A DNA stretch of 61,298 nt from Candidatus Hopanoidivorans cymbastelae. GTDB lineage: Bacteria; Actinomycetota; Acidimicrobiia; Acidimicrobiales; Hopanoidiivorantaceae. Made by a program: the position numbers and the translations under genes. The notes below the pieces were generated by a model, which worked only from the letters and a program-made list of their open reading frames with translations, did not search any database and was not told the DNA's origin. Where the stretch lies: contig JAPYNY010000016.1 in NCBI GenBank assembly GCA_028283145.1, positions 1-61,298 of the forward strand. The letters are read 5' to 3'. Every line of letters begins with the position of its first letter. Position 1 is the first letter of the stretch. Positions 51,784-60,414 of the stretch are shown piece after piece.

Positions 51784-52740
51784 ATGTCAACTGAACACGA
51801 TCAGCCTAAACAAGCTGGTGAAGGTTTCAATTCGTTTGATTTGGATGAAGCCACGCAGTTCTGGGACTTCCCTCTAGAGGACACACCCACCGACAGCGAC
51901 AACTTGAGACAAAGCTCCCCAGAGTTTTTTGAGGCCACAGAGTTGTTTGATTTTTCCCAGCAGGGGCTTGGGCAAGAAGACCCTTTGCGATCAGGCTCCT
52001 TTCAGCAACCAGGACAGGCGCCTCCCTCTGAGGCAATTCCAGTCCCAGATTTTGCTGCTCCAGATTCTGCTTCAGTTGGAGCCACACCCATTGACCCGCT
52101 TTTGCGCTATCGCGAATCAGCACCCCCCGCACCGGCAGAATCTCAATTTGAGGCTCCGCCTGAACGCAAGCTTGGAATTCCCAGATATTGGATTAAGTTG
52201 ACGGTTGTAGTGGTTCTAATAGTGCTGATTGCGGTGCTGGCTAGGGTTTTTGTAGTTGAGACTTTCGTTATTACATCCAACTCCATGAGCCCTAAGTTAG
52301 AATCCGGAGATCGTATTTTGGTAAACAAGCTGGCCTATACTTTTGGCGACGTAGGTCGGGGAGATCTAGTGGTTTTCGACCGAGCAGAATCTGACCCCAC
52401 GCCATCAGATGAAGATTTGATCAAACGTGTGATAGCACTGGAAAACGAGACAATCCGTTTTATTGACGGCAGGGTTTACATTGGGGAACAACTATTAGTC
52501 GAGCCATATCTGGATGAAGGCTTGGGAACTTTTCAACTCCCTGACAGCAGACTCTTTGAGGCTTGTGTGAACCAAACTAGAGCAGATGAATGTCAGGTCG
52601 CCTCCGGTCATGTATATGTGCTAGGCGACAACCGCAACTCTTCTTTTGACAGCCGATTCTTTGGACCCATAGATGAGGATTTGATAGTCGGCAAGGCAAC
52701 TGTGCGTATTTGGCCGTTGGGAGATTTCAGCTTCCTATAG
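51784..52740 (+). CDS. lepB: Signal peptidase I with long cytoplasmic N-terminus
   Basis: Cleaves signal peptides at the outer membrane face. In the 318-aa protein the catalytic Ser167 is in SNSMSPKL and the general-base Lys214 in LIKRVIALEN; GDRILVNKL and VLGDNRNSSFDSR are the other conserved boxes. One membrane helix (138-156) is preceded by about 135 acidic, disordered residues, much longer than usual. It lies between pafC and tatA, interrupting the common pafC-tatA-tatC order. Its end overlaps the convergent gdpD gene by 6 bp. Confidence 0.94.
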   Translation: MSTEHDQPKQAGEGFNSFDLDEATQFWDFPLEDTPTDSDNLRQSSPEFFEATELFDFSQQGLGQEDPLRSGSFQQPGQAPPSEAIPVPDFAAPDSASVGATPIDPLLRYRESAPPAPAESQFEAPPERKLGIPRYWIKLTVVVVLIVLIAVLARVFVVETFVITSNSMSPKLESGDRILVNKLAYTFGDVGRGDLVVFDRAESDPTPSDEDLIKRVIALENETIRFIDGRVYIGEQLLVEPYLDEGLGTFQLPDSRLFEACVNQTRADECQVASGHVYVLGDNRNSSFDSRFFGPIDEDLIVGKATVRIWPLGDFSFL

Positions 52741-53496
52741 TTGCTGGCTGAGAAGCTTGTCAACGTTGTCTCCATAGATTCCGTCAATCCCGTAGTTCAT
52801 AAGTTCAGCTATGACTCGCTCTAGATGAGCGTCCCAGCCAAAGGCCAACACCCCAAAGCGGTGCGCCAACGTAACAAATCCCTTAGTCCAATCGGGGTGG
52901 GGCATGTTCAGGGCGTCAATGCCAGCTTCAGCCAGCTGAGCTGTGCGACGCTCGCGTCCTTCTTTTAGGCGATTCAGACTGGTGGAGTTGACTAGTTTGA
53001 CGTCAGGCCACCTTTGACGCCAACTGGCCAGCAGTTCCCAGTTGGAGTGGCATAGCCATAGCCTTGAGACGACTGGCTTGCCTATGCGCTGTTCAAACTC
53101 GGATGCGCAAATTACAGCAGCTAGGGCTGTTTTAGCGGCTAGTTCCTGTTCCATTTCATTAGACAAACGTTTTGAGGCAGTCTTGATGTCCAATGAAAGC
53201 TCAAAATCACCCCCCAGGTTGTCGTAAAGTCCAGCCAAGGAGAGCAGTGAGCTAGGAAGCTGTGTCATGTTTTTTTTGGCAATCCTATGCCTCAAACCTT
53301 TCCACCACAAAGTGGGATCATGTGCCAGCACACAAACTCCGTCAGCGGTCAGGCGCACATCGCTTTCCAAACCGCCAATGCCCTTTCGCAGGGCTAGGCG
53401 GAAAGTTTCCAGCGAATTGTCAGCACCGTGGGACCGGCCACCACGATGGGCAAACAGTATCGGCTGGGCAAGCATGGAACTGTTGGAAGCCATCAT
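52735..53496 (-). CDS. Glycerophosphodiester phosphodiesterase
   Basis: Hydrolyses glycerophosphodiesters to glycerol-3-phosphate and an alcohol. The 253-aa TIM barrel has FAHRGGRSHGADNSLETF, the metal/catalytic GGLESDVRLTADGVCVLAHDPTL (quoted only in part by residues E43, D45 and H59), LSLDIKT in the middle, and GIDGIYGDN near the end. No signal peptide is evident, so it is probably cytoplasmic. ATG 53496, 53493 or 53475 could start translation. It is the only minus-strand gene within the proteasome-Tat stretch. Confidence 0.9.
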   Translation of the reverse strand: MMASNSSMLAQPILFAHRGGRSHGADNSLETFRLALRKGIGGLESDVRLTADGVCVLAHDPTLWWKGLRHRIAKKNMTQLPSSLLSLAGLYDNLGGDFELSLDIKTASKRLSNEMEQELAAKTALAAVICASEFEQRIGKPVVSRLWLCHSNWELLASWRQRWPDVKLVNSTSLNRLKEGRERRTAQLAEAGIDALNMPHPDWTKGFVTLAHRFGVLAFGWDAHLERVIAELMNYGIDGIYGDNVDKLLSQQL

Positions 53497-53623
53497 GTCT
53501 TAGTTTCAGCTACCAGATCGGGCCGTGGGCTGGAAAGGAGCAGACAGAAGCAAGATTGAAACGCATCACACTATTAGGCTAGGTTTTATTACCTTGGTTT
53601 TAAGTTAGACTTAACGAAAAGCC

Positions 53624-53926
53624 ATGTTTGCCCATACTTTCAATATTGGTACGGGGGAGTTAGCGGTTATTTTGCTAGTAGGGCTTTTGATCTTCGGTCC
53701 CAACAAATTGCCCGAAGTGGCCAGACGAGCAGGCAAAGCCATGCGGGCACTGAGGAAAATCTCCAATTCGTTCCGCGACGAGATACGCAACGCCATGGCT
53801 GAGCCAGCTTCACCTTCGGCGGACGCTGCAGCCGACTCAGATGTCGCCCAAGACACAGATGAAGCATCCAATGCCAAGTTGTCAACTGCGCAGACACAGC
53901 CCAAGACCGTTGAATCGCGCGACTAA
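53624..53926 (+). CDS. tatA: Twin-arginine translocase subunit TatA/TatB
   Basis: The 100-aa protein has a short N-terminal membrane helix (GELAVILLVGLLIFG), the hinge FGPNKLPEVARRAGKAM, an amphipathic helix (RALRKISNSFRDEI) and an acidic, disordered tail. With the longer amphipathic segment it could serve as TatA or TatB; position before tatC, as in mycobacteria, favours TatA. It is separated from tatC by 59 bp. Confidence 0.92.
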   Translation: MFAHTFNIGTGELAVILLVGLLIFGPNKLPEVARRAGKAMRALRKISNSFRDEIRNAMAEPASPSADAAADSDVAQDTDEASNAKLSTAQTQPKTVESRD

Positions 53927-53985
53927 ACCAGCTCCTGCCAAGCCAGCCTGGCAAAACTTGGCAATCCCCTCAGAGTGAGTAAAAT

Positions 53986-54810
53986 TTGGCCAGCTCAACT
54001 ATGATCAAACCCGCAAAGAATGCCACAAAGCAAATGCCTTTTGTGGAGCATCTGGCGGAGTTGCGCCGACGGGTCATCATATCGTTGATAGCTGTGTCGT
54101 GCACCGCGGTGGTCTGCTGGATTTTCTATGGCTGGATTGTGGATTTGCTGATTGAACCTTATTGCTCGGTAGTGTCTCCTGAGGCTGAGGGCCTGACACA
54201 GACAGAGCAGTTGATCGGCGATGACAACTGCAAGCTTTTGAGCACAGACCCTCTAGAGCCCCTCTCGGTGCGCTTTTCGATCGCTGCTTATGGTGGTATT
54301 GCCTTGGCCATGCCGTTTTTATTGTGGCAACTTTGGCGGTTTATCGTGCCGGCACTTAAACCCGCCGAGCGCCGCTATGCGGTTTTCTTTGTCGTTTCAG
54401 GAGCGGTCTTGTTCGCTGCCGGCGCAGCTTTGGCCTATTGGAGCATTCCTAGGGCTTTGGATTTCTTGATTGATGTGGGCGGAAGTGATTTTGTCAACAT
54501 TTTCTCGCCGCGCCGCTATGTGAGTTTCATAGTCAAGATGATGCTGGCTTTTGGAGTGGGGTTTGAATTCCCTGTAGTGCTAATTTTTTCACAAATGATC
54601 GGTCTGGTCCAGGCTTCAACTTTGCGCCGCAACCGCCGTTACGCCATCTTGGGCATAGTAGTGCTGGTGGCCGTCATAACCCCCAGCGGAGACCCTATTA
54701 CGTTGTGCGTCTTGTCGGTGCCACTGTATATTTTTTACGAACTGTCCATTCTCTATGGCTGGCAGCGAAACCGTCGCTTGGAAAGACGGCTGGACAATGC
54801 CGAAACATAG
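53986..54810 (+). CDS. tatC: Twin-arginine translocase subunit TatC
   Basis: The signal-peptide receptor of the Tat system. The 274-aa protein has the conserved start MPFVEHLAELRRRVI, six membrane helices, FLLWQLWRFIVPALKPAERRY and VVAVITPSGDP in the C-terminal part. An extra periplasmic loop in the first half includes two cysteines (EPYCSV, DDNCKL) that could form a disulfide. TTG 53986 has GAGTGAG upstream; ATG 54001 is the alternative. The tatA-tatC pair exports folded proteins. Confidence 0.95.
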   Translation: MASSTMIKPAKNATKQMPFVEHLAELRRRVIISLIAVSCTAVVCWIFYGWIVDLLIEPYCSVVSPEAEGLTQTEQLIGDDNCKLLSTDPLEPLSVRFSIAAYGGIALAMPFLLWQLWRFIVPALKPAERRYAVFFVVSGAVLFAAGAALAYWSIPRALDFLIDVGGSDFVNIFSPRRYVSFIVKMMLAFGVGFEFPVVLIFSQMIGLVQASTLRRNRRYAILGIVVLVAVITPSGDPITLCVLSVPLYIFYELSILYGWQRNRRLERRLDNAET

Positions 54811-54870
54811 CTGACCGGCGACATGCAAATGTAGTATCAGTTAGATAGGCACCAAGAGAAAGCAAATCCA

Positions 54871-56064
54871 ATGACAGCAGCAAATCTAGACCAAGCTAAA
54901 CAACAGCTTTTGGCTGAGGTCGATACTAGAACCCAAAAGTTGCTTCAAGTCTCACACAGCATTTGGGACCATCCAGAACTGTGTTTTGAAGAGTATTTTG
55001 CGCACGATATTTTGACCTCAGCGCTGGAAGAAGAAGGCATTGCGGTTACCAAGGGTGCCTGTGATTTGCCTACAGCCTTTATAGCCGAAGCTGGCTCGAC
55101 AGGCCCCACCGTGGCAGTGGTCTGCGAATACGACGCACTGCCGGGTATCGGACATGCTTGCGGGCACAATATCATCGCAGCAGCTGGGCTCGGAGCTGGC
55201 TTGGCTATGGCAGCACAGGCAGAACGGTTGGGTGGCAGAGTTCGCATCATCGGCACACCAGCCGAGGAAGGGGGTGGCGGCAAGGTGTTTATGATTGAAG
55301 CTGGAGCTTTTGAAGGCGTCGATGTGGCCATGATGGTGCACCCAGCCAACCATGAGCTTTCATGCATGAGCACTTTGGCCGTGGCAACCCTCAGAGCTAC
55401 CTATACAGGCAAAGCCTCCCACGCATCTGCCAGCCCTGAGCAGGGTCGCAATGCCCTGGACGGCGCGGTCATGGGATACATGGGCGTAGCCGCTTTGCGT
55501 CAACATATCAGAGCTGCCGAGCGGGTGCATGGAATCTTCACCGATGGGGGAGACAAACCCAATATCGTGCCCAAGCGAGCGGAGACATTTTGGTTTGTGC
55601 GCTCAACCGATTTTCAGCAGTTGTCTGAGTTGATGGCAAGAGTTGAAGCTTGTCTGAAGGCCGGGGCCCAAAGCGCCGGTTGCGAAGTTGCGCTCAGCAC
55701 AGCCGACATGCCGCCTTATGATGTCATATCTGAAAATGAGCCCCTAGCTGCCCTCTATGCTGCCAATGCCGCTTTGTGCAATCGTTTTCCTGCGGTGCCT
55801 TCCTCTCAAGAAAAAGTATCAGGCAGCACCGATATGGGGAATGTGAGCCAAGTCGTGCCATCGATCCATCCGATGATCAAGGTTGCCCCCGACAATGTAC
55901 CCATTCATACCCCGGAATTTGCTCAATACACTCGTAGTCCACAAGGCGACAAGGCTGTTATAGATGGGGCCAAGATGCTAGCTGCCACCGCAGCCGACCT
56001 ATGGCTTGGCGAAGGCAGCCTGAGTGAGGTAACAGCCGCGTTTCATTTGCAGCAGATACCGTAA
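54871..56064 (+). CDS. M20-family amidohydrolase/peptidase (AbgB/M20D-like)
   Basis: The 397-aa metallohydrolase has the M20D pattern SHSIWDHPELCFEEYFAHD, the metal site EYDALPGIGHACGHNIIAA, and TPAEEGGGGKVFMIEAG with the catalytic and metal glutamates. The lid domain contains GKASHASASPEQGRNALD, and STDMGNVSQVVPSIHP gives the late metal ligand region. Relatives cleave amide bonds of aminobenzoyl-glutamate or N-acyl amino acids. The substrate here is unknown. It is followed at 33 bp by the ThyX-like gene. Confidence 0.9.
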   Translation: MTAANLDQAKQQLLAEVDTRTQKLLQVSHSIWDHPELCFEEYFAHDILTSALEEEGIAVTKGACDLPTAFIAEAGSTGPTVAVVCEYDALPGIGHACGHNIIAAAGLGAGLAMAAQAERLGGRVRIIGTPAEEGGGGKVFMIEAGAFEGVDVAMMVHPANHELSCMSTLAVATLRATYTGKASHASASPEQGRNALDGAVMGYMGVAALRQHIRAAERVHGIFTDGGDKPNIVPKRAETFWFVRSTDFQQLSELMARVEACLKAGAQSAGCEVALSTADMPPYDVISENEPLAALYAANAALCNRFPAVPSSQEKVSGSTDMGNVSQVVPSIHPMIKVAPDNVPIHTPEFAQYTRSPQGDKAVIDGAKMLAATAADLWLGEGSLSEVTAAFHLQQIP

Positions 56065-56096
56065 TTGCGGGTGTTTGTTTGCTAAAACATTTATCA

Positions 56097-57722
56097 ATGG
56101 AACACATCCAAGGTTTTTCCGCAGAAGAGTTTGAACCTGAAGAGCGCGACGTTCTAAGACGCTATTTCACCAATATAGACGGCCCTGTCTTTGCTTTAGT
56201 CAACCTGCCGGAAGTAGTCAAGGGGGCCTTGTTTGCCCGCTACTCTCGCACCCACAAGAGCCTGAGACGTCTGTTTTTAGATGAGTTTGTGGATGATTTG
56301 GACATCACTGGCGACTCCACCATTGACGCCACTGTTGGGCTGGAGAGGGCAGAGGAGCTGTATCGCAAGGTCTTTGTGGAGTACGGTGACGATTCGGTAG
56401 CTCAGCTTGGGGGAGTGCATCTGGCTTGTGAGCAAGTCTCAAATGTGCTGTCCAAGGTTATCGAGTGGGGTCGTCTGATGTCCTATCTGGAGCAATCCAC
56501 CAGATACCTGAACTATGCCAAGAGGGCCGATGGCCGCTATCGCTATTTTCGCCCGCCTGAGATAATGCGCTCATATTGGGCTACCCGCTATGTGTCTGAA
56601 ATGGACAGCACATTTGATGCCTATGCGGAGCTAATTGAAAAAATGAAGCCGCATTTCAAAGCCGAGTTCCCCCAAGCCGAGAGTGATTCGGACATTGTTT
56701 ACAGGCAAGCCATCAATGCCAAAGTCTATGATTCGCTGCGCGGCATGCTGCCAGCTTCAACCTTGACCAATCTTGGTATTTACGGCAACGGTCAGACATT
56801 TGAATATCTCATTTTGCGCATGCGAGCCCATCCGCTGCCTGAAGCCAGAGCCTATGTGGAACTCATGCTGGAGGAGTTGAGAAAAGTCATCCCGTCTTTT
56901 GTGAAACGTGTTGATCTGGCTGATCGAGGCGGGGTTTGGACGCAGTATCTAGCGGACCGCCAGGAGAGCATAGCTCACATTACGGAGGAGCTGTTGCCTC
57001 CTGCCAAGATGGCGCGAAGCGAACCACAGCCAGCTCAGATACGTCTGGTGGATTTTGACCCGGATGCCGAAGCGAAGCTTCTGACAGCTGCCCTGTTTAC
57101 CTATTCGGATGCCTCTGAGGAAGTCATTCGCAAGGCGGTTGACAAGATGGGCGCGGACGACAAGATGGCTTTAGCACGTGCCTACATTGGAGAGCGACGC
57201 AATCGGCGGCATCGTCCTGGTCGTGCGTTTGAACTGCCGTCATACAGATTTGAGTTGCTGTGCGACTATGGTGCGTTCAGGGATTTGCAACGTCACCGCA
57301 TGCTGACCCTGGACTGGCAGCGGCTTAATTGCTCACACGGCTACACCATGCCCTCACACGTTGAAGCAGCAGATTGCAGCCAGCCATACCAAAGGGCAAT
57401 GGAAAACAGCGCCAAGTTGCATGAGGAGTTGTCCCAGGATTTTGAAGAGGAAGCAAGCTATGCGGTGTTGTTTGCCTACAGAGTGCGATTTTATATACAG
57501 ATGAATGCTCGCGAGGCTATGCACTTGACGGAATTGCGCTCCATGTCGTCCGGGCATGAGGTGTATCGAAAACTAGCCCAGGACATGTGCCGGCTGATAC
57601 GTGAAGTAGCTGGACACAACATGATTGCCGATGCCATGAAATTTGTCGGCAAGGAACACGACAGGGGATTGGAGCGACTGGCTTCTGAGCGCCGGGCAGA
57701 ACTCAAGCGCAAGCTGAGTTGA
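56097..57722 (+). CDS. Double-length ThyX-like protein (flavin-dependent thymidylate synthase family)
   Basis: The 541-aa chain holds two ThyX-like repeats. Repeat one (about residues 25-245) has YGDDSVAQLGGVHLACEQVSN and SYLEQSTRYLNY, matching the substrate half of the ThyX motif, but the preceding RHR is replaced by WGR. Repeat two (about 300-535) has FRDLQRHRMLTLDWQRL, keeping RHR but not S(x)NExS, and ends with AREAMHLTELRSMSSGHEVYRKLAQDM like classical ThyX. Normal ThyX is about 220-250 aa and makes dTMP with FAD. This may be an internal dimer with split sites or a related enzyme. ATG 56097 is preferred; TTG 56079 is possible. Confidence 0.82.
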   Translation: MEHIQGFSAEEFEPEERDVLRRYFTNIDGPVFALVNLPEVVKGALFARYSRTHKSLRRLFLDEFVDDLDITGDSTIDATVGLERAEELYRKVFVEYGDDSVAQLGGVHLACEQVSNVLSKVIEWGRLMSYLEQSTRYLNYAKRADGRYRYFRPPEIMRSYWATRYVSEMDSTFDAYAELIEKMKPHFKAEFPQAESDSDIVYRQAINAKVYDSLRGMLPASTLTNLGIYGNGQTFEYLILRMRAHPLPEARAYVELMLEELRKVIPSFVKRVDLADRGGVWTQYLADRQESIAHITEELLPPAKMARSEPQPAQIRLVDFDPDAEAKLLTAALFTYSDASEEVIRKAVDKMGADDKMALARAYIGERRNRRHRPGRAFELPSYRFELLCDYGAFRDLQRHRMLTLDWQRLNCSHGYTMPSHVEAADCSQPYQRAMENSAKLHEELSQDFEEEASYAVLFAYRVRFYIQMNAREAMHLTELRSMSSGHEVYRKLAQDMCRLIREVAGHNMIADAMKFVGKEHDRGLERLASERRAELKRKLS

Positions 57723-57805
57723 TGGAAAGGGTAGTGAGCAGCAAGGCAGCAGGCGATAGCTAAGCGGCAGTAAAACAAGTCGACTAGGCGGCTTCAAATT
57801 AAAAT

Positions 57806-57834
57806 TTGTTTTTGGATAGTCTTTTGGCTACACT
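57806..57834 (+). promoter_or_regulatory. Candidate promoter of the LysM transglycosylase gene
   Basis: TTGTTT (57806-57811), a 17-bp spacer and TACACT (57829-57834) fit a primary-sigma promoter. Transcription would start about 57841, giving a 73-nt leader with two small hairpins (57870-57884 and 57897-57913). Confidence 0.45.
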
Positions 57835-57896
57835 TGTCAATGGAGTAAAGGGTGACTAACTTTAGGTAACTGAGAATCGCTCAGGGCATGCACCTC

Positions 57897-57913
57897 GGTC
57901 CGAGTCTTGGACC
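57897..57913 (+). promoter_or_regulatory. Hairpin occupying the ribosome-binding region of the LysM gene
   Basis: GGTCC (57897-57901) pairs with GGACC (57909-57913), which abuts the ATG at 57914. There is no Shine-Dalgarno sequence, so the structure may control translation. Pairing is only five base pairs. Confidence 0.4.
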
Positions 57914-59296
57914 ATGGCCAACAGACAAATCAAAACTGCAAAACTAAATTTGCTTGCTCTGGCAACGCTGCTGCTGGCACTGCTAGCTGTATCTGTTAGC
58001 GCAGTTAGTGGCCCAGTTGTGGCTAGCTCTAGGCAGCACATTGTGCAACCAGGCGACACTTTGACGATCATTGCGAGGCTGTACTCAACTAATGTCGTGG
58101 CACTAGTTGAGTTGAACCAGATTGCCAACCCCGATTTGATATTTGCCGGAAATGTCCTTTGGGTGGCCCAGCCAGATAGCCCGAGGCCCCTGGAGATCCA
58201 AGATGCTGCAAGGCAACCTCCAGAACTGAAGATAGCGCCTGTCTCAAATCCTGAACCTCCTATGGATTTAAACACGGTGGACTCTGCGATAACAGATGCC
58301 TCAGATGCACCGGCTTTTCAACCAACCCCACAGTCTTCCCCCAGTATGCCATGGGTTGACTACGTAATCCAGCAAGGTGACTGGCTGAGCACGATAGCTG
58401 CCAAGCATGGCACGACTCTGTCTGAGCTTGCGCAGGTCAATAAGATCACAAATCCCAATATCATTTTTGCCGGGCAGATAATTTCTGTTCCGGCAATCGA
58501 AGCTCCACCACAAGCCACGCCCGTCCCTAGCAATCCTCCATCAGGCAGCCCCCCGCCCAGCTTCGGCGCGAGACCTCCGTCTAGCCCAGCCACGAGCCCT
58601 CCACCCATAAGCTTGGAACCTCCCAGCAGCTCTCTGGCTACGCCAACTCCTCCCCAAGCTGATTTGGATTTGAATTCTGTTGAAACTCCCGGCAACCAAC
58701 CTCCTCCTGCTCCAACTGACGAAAATCTAGCCAGCCAGTCTGCTGTTGCTTACCAAGTCCAACTGCGACACACAGTCAAATCTGGAGAAACTCTCTCAGG
58801 TATTGCTACCCATTATGGTTTGGCCAGTCATCTGGAACTGCTCAATGCCAACCCATCTTCGGGTTCAGGCCCCCTGCGGGTTGGCACGTCTCTGGTCATT
58901 CCCGGTGTAACGGTGGAAGACCGCCTGGAATTTTGGGGGCTTCACTATAACATCCCCTTGGAGTTGTTCAAGGCTCTCACGTGGTGGGAGTCGGGCTGGA
59001 ACAATTCACTCACCTCATACGCTGGAGCTATTGGTATCGGGCAACTCATACCCGCCACTGTGGATTTCGTTTCCGACGTCTTGCTGGGCATTAAGCTAGA
59101 CCCTTACAACCCGGATGACAATATCCGCATGAGCGCGAGGTTTGTGCGCTACCTTCTTGATGAGACGGGAAACGACCGCACATATACACTGGGAGCTTAC
59201 TATCAAGGTCTATATTCAGTCAGGACCAGAGGCATCTATCTGTCATCTATGCAGTATGTAACTGGTATCTTGGCATTGCAATCGCGCTTTAAGTAG
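57914..59296 (+). CDS. Secreted triple-LysM lytic transglycosylase
   Basis: The 460-aa protein starts with a basic then hydrophobic signal (residues 11-33). Three LysM peptidoglycan-binding modules lie at about 42-85, 150-193 and 286-329, joined by Pro/Ser-rich linkers (about 195-275 is almost half Pro and Ser). The C-terminal SLT domain has the catalytic Glu359 in TWWESGWNN followed by AGAIGIGQLIPAT and YYQGLYSV. It should cleave glycan strands in the wall, as in remodelling or spore/dormancy exit enzymes. No ribosome site is visible; see the upstream hairpin. Confidence 0.92.
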   Translation: MANRQIKTAKLNLLALATLLLALLAVSVSAVSGPVVASSRQHIVQPGDTLTIIARLYSTNVVALVELNQIANPDLIFAGNVLWVAQPDSPRPLEIQDAARQPPELKIAPVSNPEPPMDLNTVDSAITDASDAPAFQPTPQSSPSMPWVDYVIQQGDWLSTIAAKHGTTLSELAQVNKITNPNIIFAGQIISVPAIEAPPQATPVPSNPPSGSPPPSFGARPPSSPATSPPPISLEPPSSSLATPTPPQADLDLNSVETPGNQPPPAPTDENLASQSAVAYQVQLRHTVKSGETLSGIATHYGLASHLELLNANPSSGSGPLRVGTSLVIPGVTVEDRLEFWGLHYNIPLELFKALTWWESGWNNSLTSYAGAIGIGQLIPATVDFVSDVLLGIKLDPYNPDDNIRMSARFVRYLLDETGNDRTYTLGAYYQGLYSVRTRGIYLSSMQYVTGILALQSRFK

Positions 59297-59370
59297 CTAA
59301 AACTATAAGTAGCGAACTAGTAGCCTGAAGTCGCCCCACAAATTCCCTGCAAATTCACAGAGAGGAGCCA

Positions 59371-59925
59371 ATGGAAGACATTCCTACGCATGACGATGAT
59401 GAGCTGGAGTTAGTCAATGATGAACCCAGCGCAGATGATCTGGAAAATCTGGAGGAGTTCGACGACGAACTGGAAGACATAGACGACGCATCCGATGATG
59501 CCGATGAAGAAGACTTTCTGGATTTGGAGGAAGCCGAGGAGGACGAAGACGACTCCAATGAAGATGATGCCAAAGTGGTGTCTTTGGTTGTAGGTGGCTT
59601 TGACGACCATGACGAAGAGGATGAAGAAGCATCCGAAGCCGCTAGTGATGACAGAGATGAAGCCGAGGAGGATGACGACTCCGATAAAGATTTAGAGGAG
59701 AACGTAGAAGAAGACCTAACCCAGCTTCTAGAGGAGCGATTGGCTGAAGAAGAAGCTGGCGGGCAGACATCGTCTGAGGATTCAACCACCTCCAAGGAGG
59801 TTGAATGGTATTGCGAGGAATGCTTTTTGCTGGTTTCAGCTAGCCAATTCGGTTCTCCTAAAAATCCCCGCTGTCCTTCTGATGAGTCCAACTGCCCGCT
59901 GTTGGAGAAAGTCAGAGTTACCTAG
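59371..59925 (+). CDS. Very acidic protein with C-terminal zinc-ribbon-like motif
   Basis: About two thirds of the 184 residues are in Asp/Glu-rich tracts (residues 8-130). The C-terminus has CEECFLLVSASQFG and RCPSDESNC, four cysteines in a C-x2-C...C-x6-C array. The CxxCFLV pattern resembles the end of actinobacterial DUF4193 proteins, which also have an acidic N-terminal part but are shorter. AGAGAGGAGCC precedes ATG 59371. The acidic body may mimic nucleic acid or bind metal or basic proteins; the function is unknown. Confidence 0.72.
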   Translation: MEDIPTHDDDELELVNDEPSADDLENLEEFDDELEDIDDASDDADEEDFLDLEEAEEDEDDSNEDDAKVVSLVVGGFDDHDEEDEEASEAASDDRDEAEEDDDSDKDLEENVEEDLTQLLEERLAEEEAGGQTSSEDSTTSKEVEWYCEECFLLVSASQFGSPKNPRCPSDESNCPLLEKVRVT

Positions 59926-59928
59926 CTT

Positions 59929-60414
59929 TTGGAGGCTCAAACTTCTGTCCAAGTGGCTACCCGGCCTTGTCAGGCTGAAGACGTAGTTCTGCTTGAGGAA
60001 CTGGTGGAAGAGGCTTTAGTTGAAGTTGCCAGGTGGAGGGGAGGAGCAATGTTGAGGGAGTTGTGCCCTCTAGGTGATTTGTCTGAGCAGTTGAGCCGGT
60101 GCCTCAACTCTCCGCTTCATAGTTGCCGGCTTGGCACGATAGACCAAGTGGTCGTGGCCGCTGCCATAGGCAGTTATATGACTTTGGCTTCATCTGGCAA
60201 GCTGGCTCAGGTGAAGATGCTGTACGTGCTGCCTGACGCTAGGGGAGTGGGAGTTGGGGAGTTGCTGATTGGAGACTTGCTGAGTTGGGCTAAGCAGCAT
60301 GGCTGTGTGGGCTTGGATGCCGCAGCTTTGCCCGGCGACCGACTGACTAAGAATTTTTATGAGAGCCAAAAAATGGTGGCACGTTCACTGACGCTCTACT
60401 GCGACCTAGATTGA
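59929..60414 (+). CDS. GNAT-family N-acetyltransferase
   Basis: The 161-aa protein has the GNAT acetyl-CoA motif VKMLYVLPDARGVGVGELLIGDLLSWA (key residues V87-type beta4 and the R/G-G-V-G-x-G/L loop) and a C-terminal NFYESQKMVARSL typical of motif B. The N-terminal region (RPCQAEDVVLLEEL) matches the family's first helix. The start is TTG 59929, four bases after the acidic protein stop; a later start is possible. It may form a unit with the acidic protein. The acceptor is unknown. Confidence 0.8.
   Translation: MEAQTSVQVATRPCQAEDVVLLEELVEEALVEVARWRGGAMLRELCPLGDLSEQLSRCLNSPLHSCRLGTIDQVVVAAAIGSYMTLASSGKLAQVKMLYVLPDARGVGVGELLIGDLLSWAKQHGCVGLDAAALPGDRLTKNFYESQKMVARSLTLYCDLD

Noticed and set aside
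57841..57913. A ydaO-type c-di-AMP riboswitch before the LysM gene
   Set aside because: The leader is only about 73 nt and lacks the conserved ydaO core sequences; only simple hairpins are seen.
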